A DNA stretch of 64,000 bases from contig CP059070.1 in the NCBI GenBank assembly GCA_017798125.1, positions 1,860,001 through 1,924,000 of the forward strand. The letters run 5' to 3'. Under the pieces are notes generated by a model. The model was given only the letters and a program-made list of their open reading frames with translations. It did not search any database and was not told the DNA's origin. A program made the translations under genes and the position numbers. The DNA is from Cryomorphaceae bacterium. Its GTDB lineage: Bacteria > Bacteroidota > Bacteroidia > Flavobacteriales > ECT2AJA-044. This document shows positions 1 through 8,550 of this stretch, in pieces; position 1 is the stretch's first letter; the number at the start of each line of letters is the position of its first letter.

Positions 1-1
1 T

Positions 2-931
2 GACGTCATGGTTCAGATTACTGAAGGTGCCGAATTCATGTTGCTCGAAGGAGATGAATACCTCAGTTCGCCCGTCGATCGCAGGCCGAAGTTCCTGCAC
101 TACAAGCCCAATGTCGCCTTGCTTTCTGGAATTGCTTGGGACCACGTGAACGTCTTTCCCACATTCGAGGATTACCTCGATCAATTCCGCCAATTCTTGA
201 TGGCTATAGAGCCGGGCGGGGCAGTAGTCTACAACGAGGAAGACGAACACGTGAAGAGAGTTGTGGAAGAAACGCCCAACGAGATTAAGCGATTCCCGTA
301 TCGAACCCCAGCCTATCGGATGGAAAACGAACAGTGTGTCTTGGAAACCTTCATGGGTGATCTACCCTTGGAAGTCTTCGGAAAACACAATTTGAGCAAT
401 CTTGAGGGAGCTCGTTGGATCTGCAACCAAATGGGAGTGACCGATGAGCAATTCTACGAGGCTATTCCAAGCTTCGGGGGCGCCAGTCGTCGCATGGAGC
501 TCTTGGCTAAAAATGACGTGCTGTCCGTTTATCGTGACTTCGCCCATGCGCCATCCAAGGTTGCCGCTACAGTCAAAGCGGTGCGAGAGCTTTATCCTGA
601 AAGACGCTTCATCGCGGCTCTGGAACTCCACACTTATAGCAGCCTTCAAACGAAATTCATGCCGGAGTATGCCGGGTCTCTGGATGCAGCGGACGAGGCG
701 TATGTTTATTACAATCCCGAGGCTGTTCAGGCGAAGAGATTGCCTGAGCTTTCACCAGACCAGGTGCAATCCGCTTTCGGCAATGACCAGATTCGCGTTT
801 TTGACGACAGCACATCCCTCTTTGCCCGACTGGATGAACCCTTCGATGATCGGACGGTTGTACTGCTGATGAGCTCCGGGAATTTCAACAATATTGATCT
901 CAAGTCCTGGGCTGAACTCCGAACTGAATGA
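2..931 (+). CDS. mpl: Mpl-type Mur ligase (murein tripeptide ligase), 5' end cut by window
   Basis: C-terminal part of a cytoplasmic Mur ligase. The reading frame is open to the left edge, so the true start lies outside the window. The segment EGDEY followed by a DRRPKF-like stretch, and later the motif DFAHAP after an SRRMELL stretch, match Mpl, the UDP-MurNAc : L-Ala-gamma-D-Glu-meso-Dap ligase of peptidoglycan recycling. In MurC the last motif would be a DDYGHHP type. The central and C-terminal (substrate-domain) regions are present and the ATP-binding N-terminus is missing. The stop overlaps the bshC start by 4 bases (ATGA), so the two genes are probably co-translated. Function is inferred from family motifs; the exact substrate in Bacteroidota is less certain. 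Confidence 0.85.
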   Translation, partial: DVMVQITEGAEFMLLEGDEYLSSPVDRRPKFLHYKPNVALLSGIAWDHVNVFPTFEDYLDQFRQFLMAIEPGGAVVYNEEDEHVKRVVEETPNEIKRFPYRTPAYRMENEQCVLETFMGDLPLEVFGKHNLSNLEGARWICNQMGVTDEQFYEAIPSFGGASRRMELLAKNDVLSVYRDFAHAPSKVAATVKAVRELYPERRFIAALELHTYSSLQTKFMPEYAGSLDAADEAYVYYNPEAVQAKRLPELSPDQVQSAFGNDQIRVFDDSTSLFARLDEPFDDRTVVLLMSSGNFNNIDLKSWAELRTE

Positions 932-2541
932 GTCGATTTCACGGACACAAGATACCCATTGCCGATACACAGGCCTTTTCAAAGCTCGTGGTGGACTACG
1001 CCCATGGGGCGGAAGAGTTGTCTGATTTTTATGGCCTACGGCCCGATCTGCGCTCCTTCGAAGCGCAGATGAAGGCAAAGGCCAAGTTTGATTCCGAGCA
1101 TCGGTACACCTTGGTAAAAGCCCTGACCGAACAGTACAGTCGTTTGAAGTCTGTTCAAGTGGACTCTGAAAAAGTCGAGAAGAATGTCCTAGCCCTTGAG
1201 CATGCCAACACCTTTACGGTGACCACGGGTCATCAGCTGAATTTGTTTACCGGACCGCTTTACTTTTGGTTTAAGATCGTTCACGCGATTCGCCTCTCCA
1301 GATCTTTGAAGCGAGCATACCCCGATTATGACTTTGTTCCGGTTTATTGGATGGCCACAGAAGACCATGATTTCGCTGAGATTAACCATATCCACCTCTT
1401 CGGTGGTACTCCGAGATGGGATCGCCCTGACGGAGGAGCAGTAGGTCGAATGACCCTCGAAGGAATGGATCGCGTACTCACTGACCTAGGAGAAGTATTG
1501 GGGCCTGGGAACAACGCTGATCAATTGAGGGGTCTTTTCAAACGCGCTTACACAGAACAGCACACGTTGGCGGATGCCACGCGCTATCTGGTACATGAAT
1601 TCTTTGCCGAAGACGGGCTAGTCATTGTGGACGGGGATGATCCCAGTCTGAAGTCGCTCATGCATCGGGCCGTAGGCCTTGAAATGAAAGAGCAAGTGAC
1701 GCACAAGGCTTCAACACAGGCTGTTGCTGCTTTGGACTCGGCATACCACGTGCAAGTCAATCCGCGGGAAATCAATCTTTTCTACCTAGATGACGAAGGC
1801 CGTAATCGTCTTGAATTGCATGAGAAGGGGTGGCATGTCGTGGATCGCGATAAGCTCTTTACCCCGGAATCATTTGATGCGGAACGCGCCGCACATCCAG
1901 AGCGATTTAGTCCGAATGTATTGATGCGTCCGCTTTATCAAGAGATCATTCTTCCGAATCTGGCCTATATCGGAGGTGGGGCGGAAGTGGCTTACTGGAT
2001 GGAGCTCAAGGCCAGTTTTGAGGCTCAAGGAGTGCCCTTTCCCATACTGTTTTTGCGGAATTCGGCCATGCTGGTGAATGCCAAGGTGAATGAGAAAAGA
2101 GAAAAACTGGGCTTAAGCTGGACCGAGCTCTTCCAAAAGACGGAGGCTTTGGTTAACGCCTTAGTTTCCGAAGCGAGCAATGAAAATCTGGACTTCACTG
2201 AGCACGAAGCAACGCTGAATCGACTGTTCGATGAAATGGAGCAGGTAGCCGGTCGCACGGAGAAAAGCTTCGAAGGAGCAGTCCGCGCTCAGAAGCAAAA
2301 GCAGCTCAATGGCCTCGAGAAGTTACGGAAGCGTTTGCTCAAAGCCGAAAAGAGAAAGCACGATCAACTCGTCGATCGGATTCGTCAACTCAAGGACACC
2401 CTATTCCCAGCGGGGAAGCTTCAAGAGCGCTACGACAATTTCATTCCGTACTACCTTGAATACGGCTCCGACTACAAAAAGGCCTTACTCGACCACCTGG
2501 ACCCTTGGACTTTTGATTTTCATGTCATTGAGGAAAGCTGA
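928..2541 (+). CDS. bshC: BshC, putative cysteine-adding enzyme of bacillithiol synthesis
   Basis: 537 residues, the usual BshC length. BshC is thought to join cysteine to glucosaminyl-malate in the last step of bacillithiol synthesis, giving the low-molecular-weight thiol that replaces glutathione in many Bacteroidota and Firmicutes. Family hallmarks are visible: TGHQLNLFTGPLYFWFK at about residues 100-116, YWMATEDHDF at about 140-149, and a long charged coiled coil from about 410 to 500 followed by the conserved end (FIPYYLEYG, then DPWTFDFHVI). It starts inside the stop of the Mur ligase (4-base overlap), so the pair forms an operon. A copy of the dispersed mini-hairpin lies in the coding region at 1033-1047, encoding part of YGLRPD. 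Confidence 0.93.
   Translation: MSRFHGHKIPIADTQAFSKLVVDYAHGAEELSDFYGLRPDLRSFEAQMKAKAKFDSEHRYTLVKALTEQYSRLKSVQVDSEKVEKNVLALEHANTFTVTTGHQLNLFTGPLYFWFKIVHAIRLSRSLKRAYPDYDFVPVYWMATEDHDFAEINHIHLFGGTPRWDRPDGGAVGRMTLEGMDRVLTDLGEVLGPGNNADQLRGLFKRAYTEQHTLADATRYLVHEFFAEDGLVIVDGDDPSLKSLMHRAVGLEMKEQVTHKASTQAVAALDSAYHVQVNPREINLFYLDDEGRNRLELHEKGWHVVDRDKLFTPESFDAERAAHPERFSPNVLMRPLYQEIILPNLAYIGGGAEVAYWMELKASFEAQGVPFPILFLRNSAMLVNAKVNEKREKLGLSWTELFQKTEALVNALVSEASNENLDFTEHEATLNRLFDEMEQVAGRTEKSFEGAVRAQKQKQLNGLEKLRKRLLKAEKRKHDQLVDRIRQLKDTLFPAGKLQERYDNFIPYYLEYGSDYKKALLDHLDPWTFDFHVIEES
1033..1047 (+). repeat. Mini-hairpin, four-bp stem, followed by CGAT
   Basis: GGCC-TAC-GGCC then CGATC. In bshC, frame Y-G-L-R-P-D. 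Confidence 0.55.
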
Positions 2542-2625
2542 CAATTGTCACGCCTGAACCTGACGTTAGGCATAGGCTCCTCGACCTGATCTGACGACCT
2601 TTATATGGTCTAAAATTCGATCGAG

Positions 2626-2988
2626 ATGAAAGCCTTGATGTCCATAGTGTTGATACTGGCACTGGGTGCCCAGCTTCACGCACAAGAACACTACTATCAG
2701 ATATTTTCCATCGGAGAATGCCACCACGAGGAACTCGCTGTTTCTCTAACGCCGATGTTCGAGCCAACTCCGAACATTCTAGTCCTTGAGTTGGAGCCGT
2801 TTCAAGAAAACGTTTACGAGTATCATCTCTTTAATATGCACGGGGTAGCCATGCGCTCCGGGAAGGTGGCCTATAATGAAACCGAAATCATCATGAAGGA
2901 CTACCCTGCAGGTAACTACCATCTTTTGATTGCCACCGAAGAAGAAGACGTCCAGCTCTTCAGGATCAAAAAGAAAGTGATGGAGTAG
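2626..2988 (+). CDS. Short secreted protein resembling a stand-alone T9SS type A sorting domain
   Basis: 120 residues with a signal peptide (about 1-19, ending in HAQ). From about residue 45 the protein follows the pattern of a type A T9SS C-terminal sorting domain: beta strands with YEYHLFNMHGVAMRSG, then YPAGNYHLL, and a lysine-rich end (FRIKKK). Such domains normally sit at the end of large secreted proteins. Here there is almost no cargo, only about 25 residues before the domain. It could be a decayed remnant, a carrier or a periplasmic beta protein; no enzyme function can be assigned. It sits alone between bshC and the desaturase, with no clear promoter box. Confidence 0.65.
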   Translation: MKALMSIVLILALGAQLHAQEHYYQIFSIGECHHEELAVSLTPMFEPTPNILVLELEPFQENVYEYHLFNMHGVAMRSGKVAYNETEIIMKDYPAGNYHLLIATEEEDVQLFRIKKKVME

Positions 2989-3003
2989 GCCAAAGGCATT
3001 ACC

Positions 3004-3011
3004 TATCTTAG
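3004..3011 (+). promoter_or_regulatory. -7-like box four bases before the desaturase start
   Basis: TATCTTAG, GCGC spacer, ATG at 3016. Confidence 0.5.
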
Positions 3012-3015
3012 GCGC

Positions 3016-4053
3016 ATGCACCGCCCACCTAAACAATTCTTCTCGGGACTGAAAGACCTTGAAGAAGGAGCCTCACGGCTCGATGCTTCAGCTCAGTTAC
3101 TTCATTTAAAGAAGGTCGAGAGGTTCGGCCGCATCTGCACAGTCATGGGCTATGCAACTGCGTGGATAGCACCTAACCCGCTGAGCGCGTACCTCATTGC
3201 CCAGGGCAAATTCACGCGTTGGACCAGTGTAGCGCATCACGTGCTGCACGGAGGGTATGATGCCCTTGTTCCACCTGGCCATCGTTTTCATTCCAAAACC
3301 TTTGCTCAAAAGGGGAGAAGGTGGCTTGATTGGCCCGATTGGCTCTATCCAGAAGCTTGGAAATACGAACACAATACCCTGCATCACTATCGATTAGGAG
3401 AAGAGGCCGATCCAGACCTCGTAGAGCGAAATGTCGAATGGATTCGTCAATTGAATAGCCCCGCCATACTAAAGCTCCTCCTGATTGGGTACTTCATGTG
3501 TACCTGGAAATTCACGTACTACCTGGGTACGGTACTCCAGGCCAGCGAAGGAAAAGTGAAGCCGACGAGTAGGCTCCGCCAGGTAGCGCCCTATGCTTTG
3601 ATTCATTTCGTATTGATTCCCTTGTTGTTTTTACCCTTAGGGGCCTGGGCTTTTATGAGCATTCTGATCAATACCCTTCTGGCCGAATGTATCACCAACA
3701 TACATTCCTTTATAACCATTGTTACCAATCATGCAGGGGAAGACCTTTATCGCTTTGATGGCAAGCCCTCTGGGTTAGAAGAATTTCAATGGAGGCAAAT
3801 ACTGGGGAGTACCAATTACCGAACAGGTGGTTTTCTCAATGATGCACTGCACGGATATCTGAATTATCAGATTGAGCACCACCTATGGCCGGATAAGAGC
3901 ATGATGCAGTATCGGTGGTTGCAGCCCCGGGTCAAAGCTCTTTGTGCTGATTATCAGGTTCCCTATATTCAGGAGTCCGTTTGGATTCGACTTAGGAAGA
4001 CCCTTTCGATTATGTTGGGTCGGTCGGATATGAAAACGGCTTGGTCAAGCTAA
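3016..4053 (+). CDS. Membrane fatty acid desaturase (front-end type histidine boxes)
   Basis: 345 residues. Integral membrane di-iron desaturase that would introduce a double bond into an acyl chain of membrane lipids. The three histidine boxes are visible: HHVLH (74-78), HNTLHH (119-124) and QIEHH (285-289). The last box, with Gln in place of the first His and followed by LWP, is typical of delta-5/delta-6 'front-end' and related acyl-lipid desaturases. Hydrophobic segments lie at about 40-62 and 190-225. The start is set by a -7-like box (TATCTTAG, 3004-3011) exactly four bases before the ATG. A TauE/SafE permease follows after 10 bases and is probably co-transcribed. A mini-hairpin copy lies at 3068-3085. 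Regiospecificity cannot be read from the sequence. Confidence 0.88.
   Translation: MHRPPKQFFSGLKDLEEGASRLDASAQLLHLKKVERFGRICTVMGYATAWIAPNPLSAYLIAQGKFTRWTSVAHHVLHGGYDALVPPGHRFHSKTFAQKGRRWLDWPDWLYPEAWKYEHNTLHHYRLGEEADPDLVERNVEWIRQLNSPAILKLLLIGYFMCTWKFTYYLGTVLQASEGKVKPTSRLRQVAPYALIHFVLIPLLFLPLGAWAFMSILINTLLAECITNIHSFITIVTNHAGEDLYRFDGKPSGLEEFQWRQILGSTNYRTGGFLNDALHGYLNYQIEHHLWPDKSMMQYRWLQPRVKALCADYQVPYIQESVWIRLRKTLSIMLGRSDMKTAWSS
3068..3085 (+). repeat. Mini-hairpin copy (GAGCC stem, TCAC loop, GATG)
   Basis: GAGCC-TCAC-GGCTC-GATG, perfect five-bp stem. In the desaturase gene. It shares the downstream CTTC with the copy at 45437. Confidence 0.75.
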
Positions 4054-4063
4054 GCACCTCTAT

Positions 4064-4825
4064 ATGGATCTCGTAATCATCGCCTTGGCGGCCCTTTTGA
4101 CCTCTTGGTTGACCTTGATTAGCGGGTTCGGCCTTGGAACCCTGTTGTTGCCTGTTTTTGCCCTTTTCTTTGAGCTTGAGGTGGCCATTGCTTTAACGGC
4201 TGTAGTCCATGTGCTCAACAACATGTTCAAATTCGGCTTGCTAGCCCGTTGGGTAGATCGGACTACTGTTTTGTGGTTTGGCGTTCCCGGAATTCTGGGA
4301 GCTTTTTTTGGCGTGCGCTTGCTTCAGGGGCTCAGTGCACTGGAACCATGGTTTGCCAACGATTCCATTACCGTCGACCCACTGCAGGCAGTGATTGGTC
4401 TTCTCATGATCTTTTTTGCACTGACGGAGCTTTTTCCAAACCTTAAATCTTTCCGCTTTGAACGTCGTTACTTGGCTATCGGAGGAGTGCTTTCTGGTTT
4501 TTTTGGAGGACTCAGTGGACATCAGGGCGCCCTTCGAAGCATGTTCCTCATCAAAGCCGGTCTGTCCAAGGAAGGGTACATTGCCACGGGTGTGGCTATT
4601 GCCCTGTTGGTCGATTTTACGCGCATTCCGATGTATTTGACTAAAATGCCATCAAATTTGATGAGCGACAATTGGCTTCCCGTGTTATTGGCGACAGGTA
4701 GTGCCTTTGTTGGTGCGGTAGTAGGGAAGCGCATGATGAAAAAAATAACTCTGCGTTCGGTTCAAATACTCGTGGGCGTCATGATGATTGGGATCGGATT
4801 CGGGCTTATTCTGGGGCTGATTTAA
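4064..4825 (+). CDS. TauE/SafE family sulfite/anion exporter-like permease
   Basis: 253 residues, almost entirely hydrophobic with about eight membrane segments. The N-terminal [15 protein letters not shown] and the internal repeat [12 protein letters not shown] (about 150-165) match the two-fold repeat of the TauE/SafE (DUF81) family. Members export sulfite, sulfoacetate or other small anions across the inner membrane; the substrate here is unknown. It lies 10 bases after the desaturase stop, suggesting a two-gene transcription unit, and ends 13 bases before guaA, which has its own promoter-like box. Confidence 0.8.
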   Translation: MDLVIIALAALLTSWLTLISGFGLGTLLLPVFALFFELEVAIALTAVVHVLNNMFKFGLLARWVDRTTVLWFGVPGILGAFFGVRLLQGLSALEPWFANDSITVDPLQAVIGLLMIFFALTELFPNLKSFRFERRYLAIGGVLSGFFGGLSGHQGALRSMFLIKAGLSKEGYIATGVAIALLVDFTRIPMYLTKMPSNLMSDNWLPVLLATGSAFVGAVVGKRMMKKITLRSVQILVGVMMIGIGFGLILGLI

Positions 4826-4826
4826 T

Positions 4827-4834
4827 TACCTTTG
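4827..4834 (+). promoter_or_regulatory. -7 box four bases before the guaA start
   Basis: TACCTTTG, exact TAnnTTTG, CGCC spacer, ATG at 4839. The box lies directly after the TauE/SafE stop. Confidence 0.6.
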
Positions 4835-4838
4835 CGCC

Positions 4839-6371
4839 ATGCAAGAAATGATCCTGATTCTCGATTTCGGTTCGCAGTATACGCAGTTGATTGCTCGACG
4901 TGTCCGCGAACTCAATGTCTACTGTGAAATCCATCCATTCAACAACTTTCCTGAGGTATCGGATAACGTCAAAGGCGTTATCCTGAGCGGGAGTCCGTTT
5001 TCTGTTCACTCAGAAGATGCGCCACACCCCAATTTAGCGGGAATTAAAGGAGAGTTACCGCTTTTGGGGGTATGTTACGGAGCTCAATGGTTGGCCCATA
5101 CCAACGGAGGGTCTGTAGAGCCATCTAAGATTAGAGAATACGGTCGAGCTAATTTGAGCTTTGTCAACAATGACAGCACGCTTTTTAAAGGCGTCAACGT
5201 CGGTTCACAGGTTTGGATGAGTCATGGAGATACCATCAAAGCGCTTCCCGAAGGATATGAGATTACGGCCAGCACGAGCGACGTCGAGGTGGCTGGATAT
5301 CGCGTTCCAGGTGAAGATACTTACGCGATTCAATTTCACCCAGAAGTCTATCACAGCACTGATGGAAAAACACTCTTGCAAAACTTCGTGGATGACATCT
5401 GCGGGTGCACGCGTGATTGGACGCCAAACAGCTTCATCGACGACACTGTAGCGGGATTAAAAGCCAAGCTCGGAAACGATAAAGTCGTTCTCGGTCTTTC
5501 CGGAGGGGTAGACTCAACAGTTGCTGCTGTTCTACTGGACAAAGCAATCGGAGAAAACCTCTACTGCATTTTTGTAGATAACGGTTTGCTTCGCAAGAAT
5601 GAGTTTGAAAGTGTACTGGATCAGTACAAGCATATGGGCCTGAATGTCCGCGGCGTGAATGCAAAGGATCAATTCCTCAGTGCGCTTGATGGCATTAGCG
5701 ACCCAGAAACCAAGCGTAAGGTCATCGGCCGTGTATTTATTGAGGTTTTTGATCAGGAAGCACATAAAATTGAAGACGTCAAATGGCTGGGTCAGGGCAC
5801 GATCTATCCGGACGTAATTGAGTCCGTAAGCGTAAAAGGACCGTCCGCAACCATTAAGAGCCACCACAATGTTGGAGGTCTTCCAGATTTCATGAAGCTC
5901 AAGGTAGTAGAGCCTTTGAATACCTTATTCAAAGACGAAGTCCGCAGAGTAGGGCGCACCCTGGGGATTGACGACGAACTGCTCGGCCGACATCCTTTCC
6001 CAGGCCCCGGATTGGCCATTCGTATCCTTGGGGAAATCACCGCGGAAAAAGTGGCAACGCTGCAAGAAGTGGATTACATCTTCATCCAAGGCCTTAAAGA
6101 CGATGGACTCTACGATGATGTCTGGCAAGCGGGAGCTATGCTCCTCAGTACGGTTAACAGTGTGGGAGTTATGGGAGATGAGCGTACCTACGAAAATGCG
6201 GTTGCTCTTCGCGCTGTGGAAAGCACAGACGGAATGACCGCCGACTGGGTACACCTTCCGTATGAATTCTTGGCACGAATTTCGAACCAAATCATTAACC
6301 GAGTCAAAGGTGTGAACCGCGTGGTTTACGATATTAGTTCTAAGCCGCCCGCTACCATTGAGTGGGAATAA
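4839..6371 (+). CDS. guaA: GMP synthase (glutamine-hydrolysing)
   Basis: 510 residues, full length. It converts XMP, ATP and glutamine to GMP in purine synthesis. The N-terminal class I glutamine amidotransferase has nucleophile Cys79 in GVCYGAQ and the partners His167 and Glu169 in FHPEV. The ATP-pyrophosphatase P-loop SGGVDS is at 221-226. The C-terminal dimerisation part carries [15 protein letters not shown] and ends in the family signature PPATIEWE. A -7-like box TACCTTTG (4827-4834) lies exactly four bases before the ATG, predicting a leaderless transcript. The next gene starts 16 bases after the stop. Confidence 0.97.
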   Translation: MQEMILILDFGSQYTQLIARRVRELNVYCEIHPFNNFPEVSDNVKGVILSGSPFSVHSEDAPHPNLAGIKGELPLLGVCYGAQWLAHTNGGSVEPSKIREYGRANLSFVNNDSTLFKGVNVGSQVWMSHGDTIKALPEGYEITASTSDVEVAGYRVPGEDTYAIQFHPEVYHSTDGKTLLQNFVDDICGCTRDWTPNSFIDDTVAGLKAKLGNDKVVLGLSGGVDSTVAAVLLDKAIGENLYCIFVDNGLLRKNEFESVLDQYKHMGLNVRGVNAKDQFLSALDGISDPETKRKVIGRVFIEVFDQEAHKIEDVKWLGQGTIYPDVIESVSVKGPSATIKSHHNVGGLPDFMKLKVVEPLNTLFKDEVRRVGRTLGIDDELLGRHPFPGPGLAIRILGEITAEKVATLQEVDYIFIQGLKDDGLYDDVWQAGAMLLSTVNSVGVMGDERTYENAVALRAVESTDGMTADWVHLPYEFLARISNQIINRVKGVNRVVYDISSKPPATIEWE

Positions 6372-6387
6372 ACCTGTTCCTTTGAGT

Positions 6388-7974
6388 ATGTCTACACTCC
6401 AAAAGTTCTGTTTCGTCCTTATTCTTTTTGTGTCGTTTTCGGCCTACGGCCAGATGGACACGACCGATCAGAAGTTCGTCACGCACGAGGTGCAGCCCAA
6501 AGAAACCATCTTTGGTATTTGCCAGGAATACGGCGTTGATCAAGAGACCTTGGTCAAATACAACCCACAACTGGTCGATGGCTTAAAAATTGGACAAAAC
6601 CTTCTGGTGCCAGTAGTAGAGCGTCAGCCCGTAGAAAACCTCTATCTCGCAAATGAGGCCTATTTACTCCATCGGGTGGTTAAGGGAAACACCGTTTACA
6701 GCATCACGGTGGAGTATGGCATTAGTGCACAGCAACTCTACGACTTGAATCCCGAGTTGGTTGAAACAGGCTTGCAGGTGGGTACCTTGGTCCGTATTCC
6801 CGTTCAAGTGGACATCAACGCTCCAGCAGACACCGTTCAGCGCACAGTAAAGCCCGGTCCGAAGCTCACCCCTTCATTGGCATTGAAGGAAATCCCAGAC
6901 AGTTTAAAAGGGGAGGTGTACCGCATAGGACTCATTTTGCCCTTCTATTTGCAAATCAATGACAGTATTGATTTGAACCGCGCATTGGAGGAGGACCCCA
7001 TTGTATATCCCCACTCCCAAATCGCCTTGGATTTCTACTACGGACTCCGGATTGCACTGGACACCCTTCAAAAACAAGGGCTCAATCTTGAGCTGTTCGT
7101 TGAAGACTCAGGAAACGACGCGTTCTGGTCTTGGGCGGCATATCAAACCATGTCGGACTATGACTTGGTTATTGGACCGCTCTACAGTCAAAATATTTTG
7201 GCGGTCGCAGAGCGAAGAAGAAATGAAGGGCCGCTCTTGATCTCGCCATTTAGTCGAAATCCGAGTATCGTGTATTCACACAGCAAGAACGTACAAGTCT
7301 TGCCCTCTGATCGTCAAATGCTTGATTTTATGGCCCAATCGGTCATTGAGCGATTCCGGGACGATCACCTGTTCATGGTGTATACGGACACCATGCAAGA
7401 CACTGTGAATGCAGCCTTGATGCGCGAGAAGTTTGACTATTATTTGGATTCAGGAAAGGTCCGAGAGATTATGGTATATGATGCCCAAATTGATGGTTTA
7501 GATTGGCTTAAAGATTACGACACCAATGTGGTCATCGTGCCCAGCACGGATAAGGTATTCATGACGGATCTTGTGACTCAACTCAATGCGGAGCGACTCG
7601 AGAATGTCATCGTAATAGGATTACCAGAGATGGAGCGGCTTGATGTAGACAAAGCGTACTTCAACAACTTGAACCTTCATTATCCGGCCACTCAGCACAT
7701 CAACTACAGCGACAGTCTGATGTATTCCTTCCTCTTGCAGTACCGTAACCGATTCCACGATGAGCCTTCACGATTCTCCATCCAAGGTTTTGATATCGGC
7801 TACTACTTTGGACGTATGCTTCTTGAAACCGGTAACACTTCCGAATTGACGTCCAGAAAGGAACGCCTTCTTCAAAACGGTTTTGATTTCCGTCAGAATT
7901 CAAAGGGAAGCTTCGTCAATAAGCATGTATTCCTCATGCGTTACGAGGAGTTCGAGAAAGTGGAGGTCGACTAA
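6388..7974 (+). CDS. LysM-repeat protein with a periplasmic-binding (type 1) fold domain
   Basis: About 528 residues from the preferred start at 6388, where the protein begins directly with a signal peptide (to about residue 22, SAYGQ); an upstream ATG at 6358 overlaps guaA and is less likely. Two LysM domains follow (about 30-80 and 88-137), which bind peptidoglycan glycan strands. The rest, from about 170, starts VYRIGLILPFY and resembles a type 1 periplasmic ligand-binding domain of the ABC/LivJ class. The protein is probably periplasmic and wall-bound. The architecture recurs in Bacteroidota, but the ligand is unknown. A mini-hairpin copy at 6441-6456 lies in the signal-peptide coding region. 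The stop overlaps the next start by one base (TAATG). Confidence 0.8.
   Translation: MSTLQKFCFVLILFVSFSAYGQMDTTDQKFVTHEVQPKETIFGICQEYGVDQETLVKYNPQLVDGLKIGQNLLVPVVERQPVENLYLANEAYLLHRVVKGNTVYSITVEYGISAQQLYDLNPELVETGLQVGTLVRIPVQVDINAPADTVQRTVKPGPKLTPSLALKEIPDSLKGEVYRIGLILPFYLQINDSIDLNRALEEDPIVYPHSQIALDFYYGLRIALDTLQKQGLNLELFVEDSGNDAFWSWAAYQTMSDYDLVIGPLYSQNILAVAERRRNEGPLLISPFSRNPSIVYSHSKNVQVLPSDRQMLDFMAQSVIERFRDDHLFMVYTDTMQDTVNAALMREKFDYYLDSGKVREIMVYDAQIDGLDWLKDYDTNVVIVPSTDKVFMTDLVTQLNAERLENVIVIGLPEMERLDVDKAYFNNLNLHYPATQHINYSDSLMYSFLLQYRNRFHDEPSRFSIQGFDIGYYFGRMLLETGNTSELTSRKERLLQNGFDFRQNSKGSFVNKHVFLMRYEEFEKVEVD
6441..6456 (+). repeat. Mini-hairpin, four-bp stem, followed by AGATG
   Basis: GGCC-TAC-GGCC then AGATG. 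In the signal-peptide region of the LysM gene. Confidence 0.5.
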
Positions 7975-8549
7975 TGGCCACCATGTTTATCGATGATCAG
8001 TCTTTTCAAGGAGTTCATTTTAATTTGGAGGACTGGAAAACAGCGACTTACGAGGATTGCACTTTTGAAGAATGCACCTTCCAAGGTTTAGATTTTACGG
8101 GCTGTCGCTTCATCAACTGCTTATTCCGAGATTGTGATCTCAGCAATGTCAAATTCTTGAACACTTCCTTCCAAGAGGTCGAGATGAGGAATTGCAAAGC
8201 CATGGGATTGATGTTTGAGCAGTGTTCGGACTTCTCCTTTGGAATCCAATTCCATCATTCTGCCCTGAATCACTCCAGCTTCTACCAGGTCAACTTACAG
8301 CGATCTTCCTTTCGTGAATGTTCACTGGCCGAGGTCGACTTTACAGAAGCCAACCTTAATGGCGTAGTGCTCTTAGCCTGTGATTTTGAAAACGCCACGT
8401 TTGACCAGACTAAACTGGAGCGTGCAAAGCTTTCGAATGCAAAAAAACTGCGATTGGATCCTGAGACGAACGCGATCCAAGGTGCAAGCCTTTCCGCCCA
8501 TTCTCTGCCAGGTTTGCTGACCAAGTACGGACTCCGGGTTACAGAGTAG
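7974..8549 (+). CDS. Pentapeptide-repeat protein
   Basis: 191 residues built of pentapeptide repeats (pattern A/C-D/N-L/F-x-x) over about residues 15-150, such as CTFEE CTFQG LDFTG CRFIN and later ADL-type repeats. It would form a right-handed quadrilateral beta-helix. Relatives include Qnr and MfpA, which mimic DNA and bind gyrase, but this gene is shorter and no gyrase-specific loop is recognisable, so no resistance role is claimed. The C-terminal 30 residues leave the repeat pattern. It is translationally coupled to the LysM gene (TAATG overlap) and ends one base before the convergent phosphatase gene. Confidence 0.82.
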   Translation: MATMFIDDQSFQGVHFNLEDWKTATYEDCTFEECTFQGLDFTGCRFINCLFRDCDLSNVKFLNTSFQEVEMRNCKAMGLMFEQCSDFSFGIQFHHSALNHSSFYQVNLQRSSFRECSLAEVDFTEANLNGVVLLACDFENATFDQTKLERAKLSNAKKLRLDPETNAIQGASLSAHSLPGLLTKYGLRVTE

Positions 8550-8550
8550 C

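Noticed and set aside
2556-2580. Imperfect inverted repeat after bshC as a terminator
   Set aside because: The stem is interrupted and no T run follows.
7974-8549. Qnr-like fluoroquinolone resistance for the pentapeptide protein
   Set aside because: Only the repeat fold is supported; length and loops do not match Qnr and the fold alone does not predict gyrase binding.
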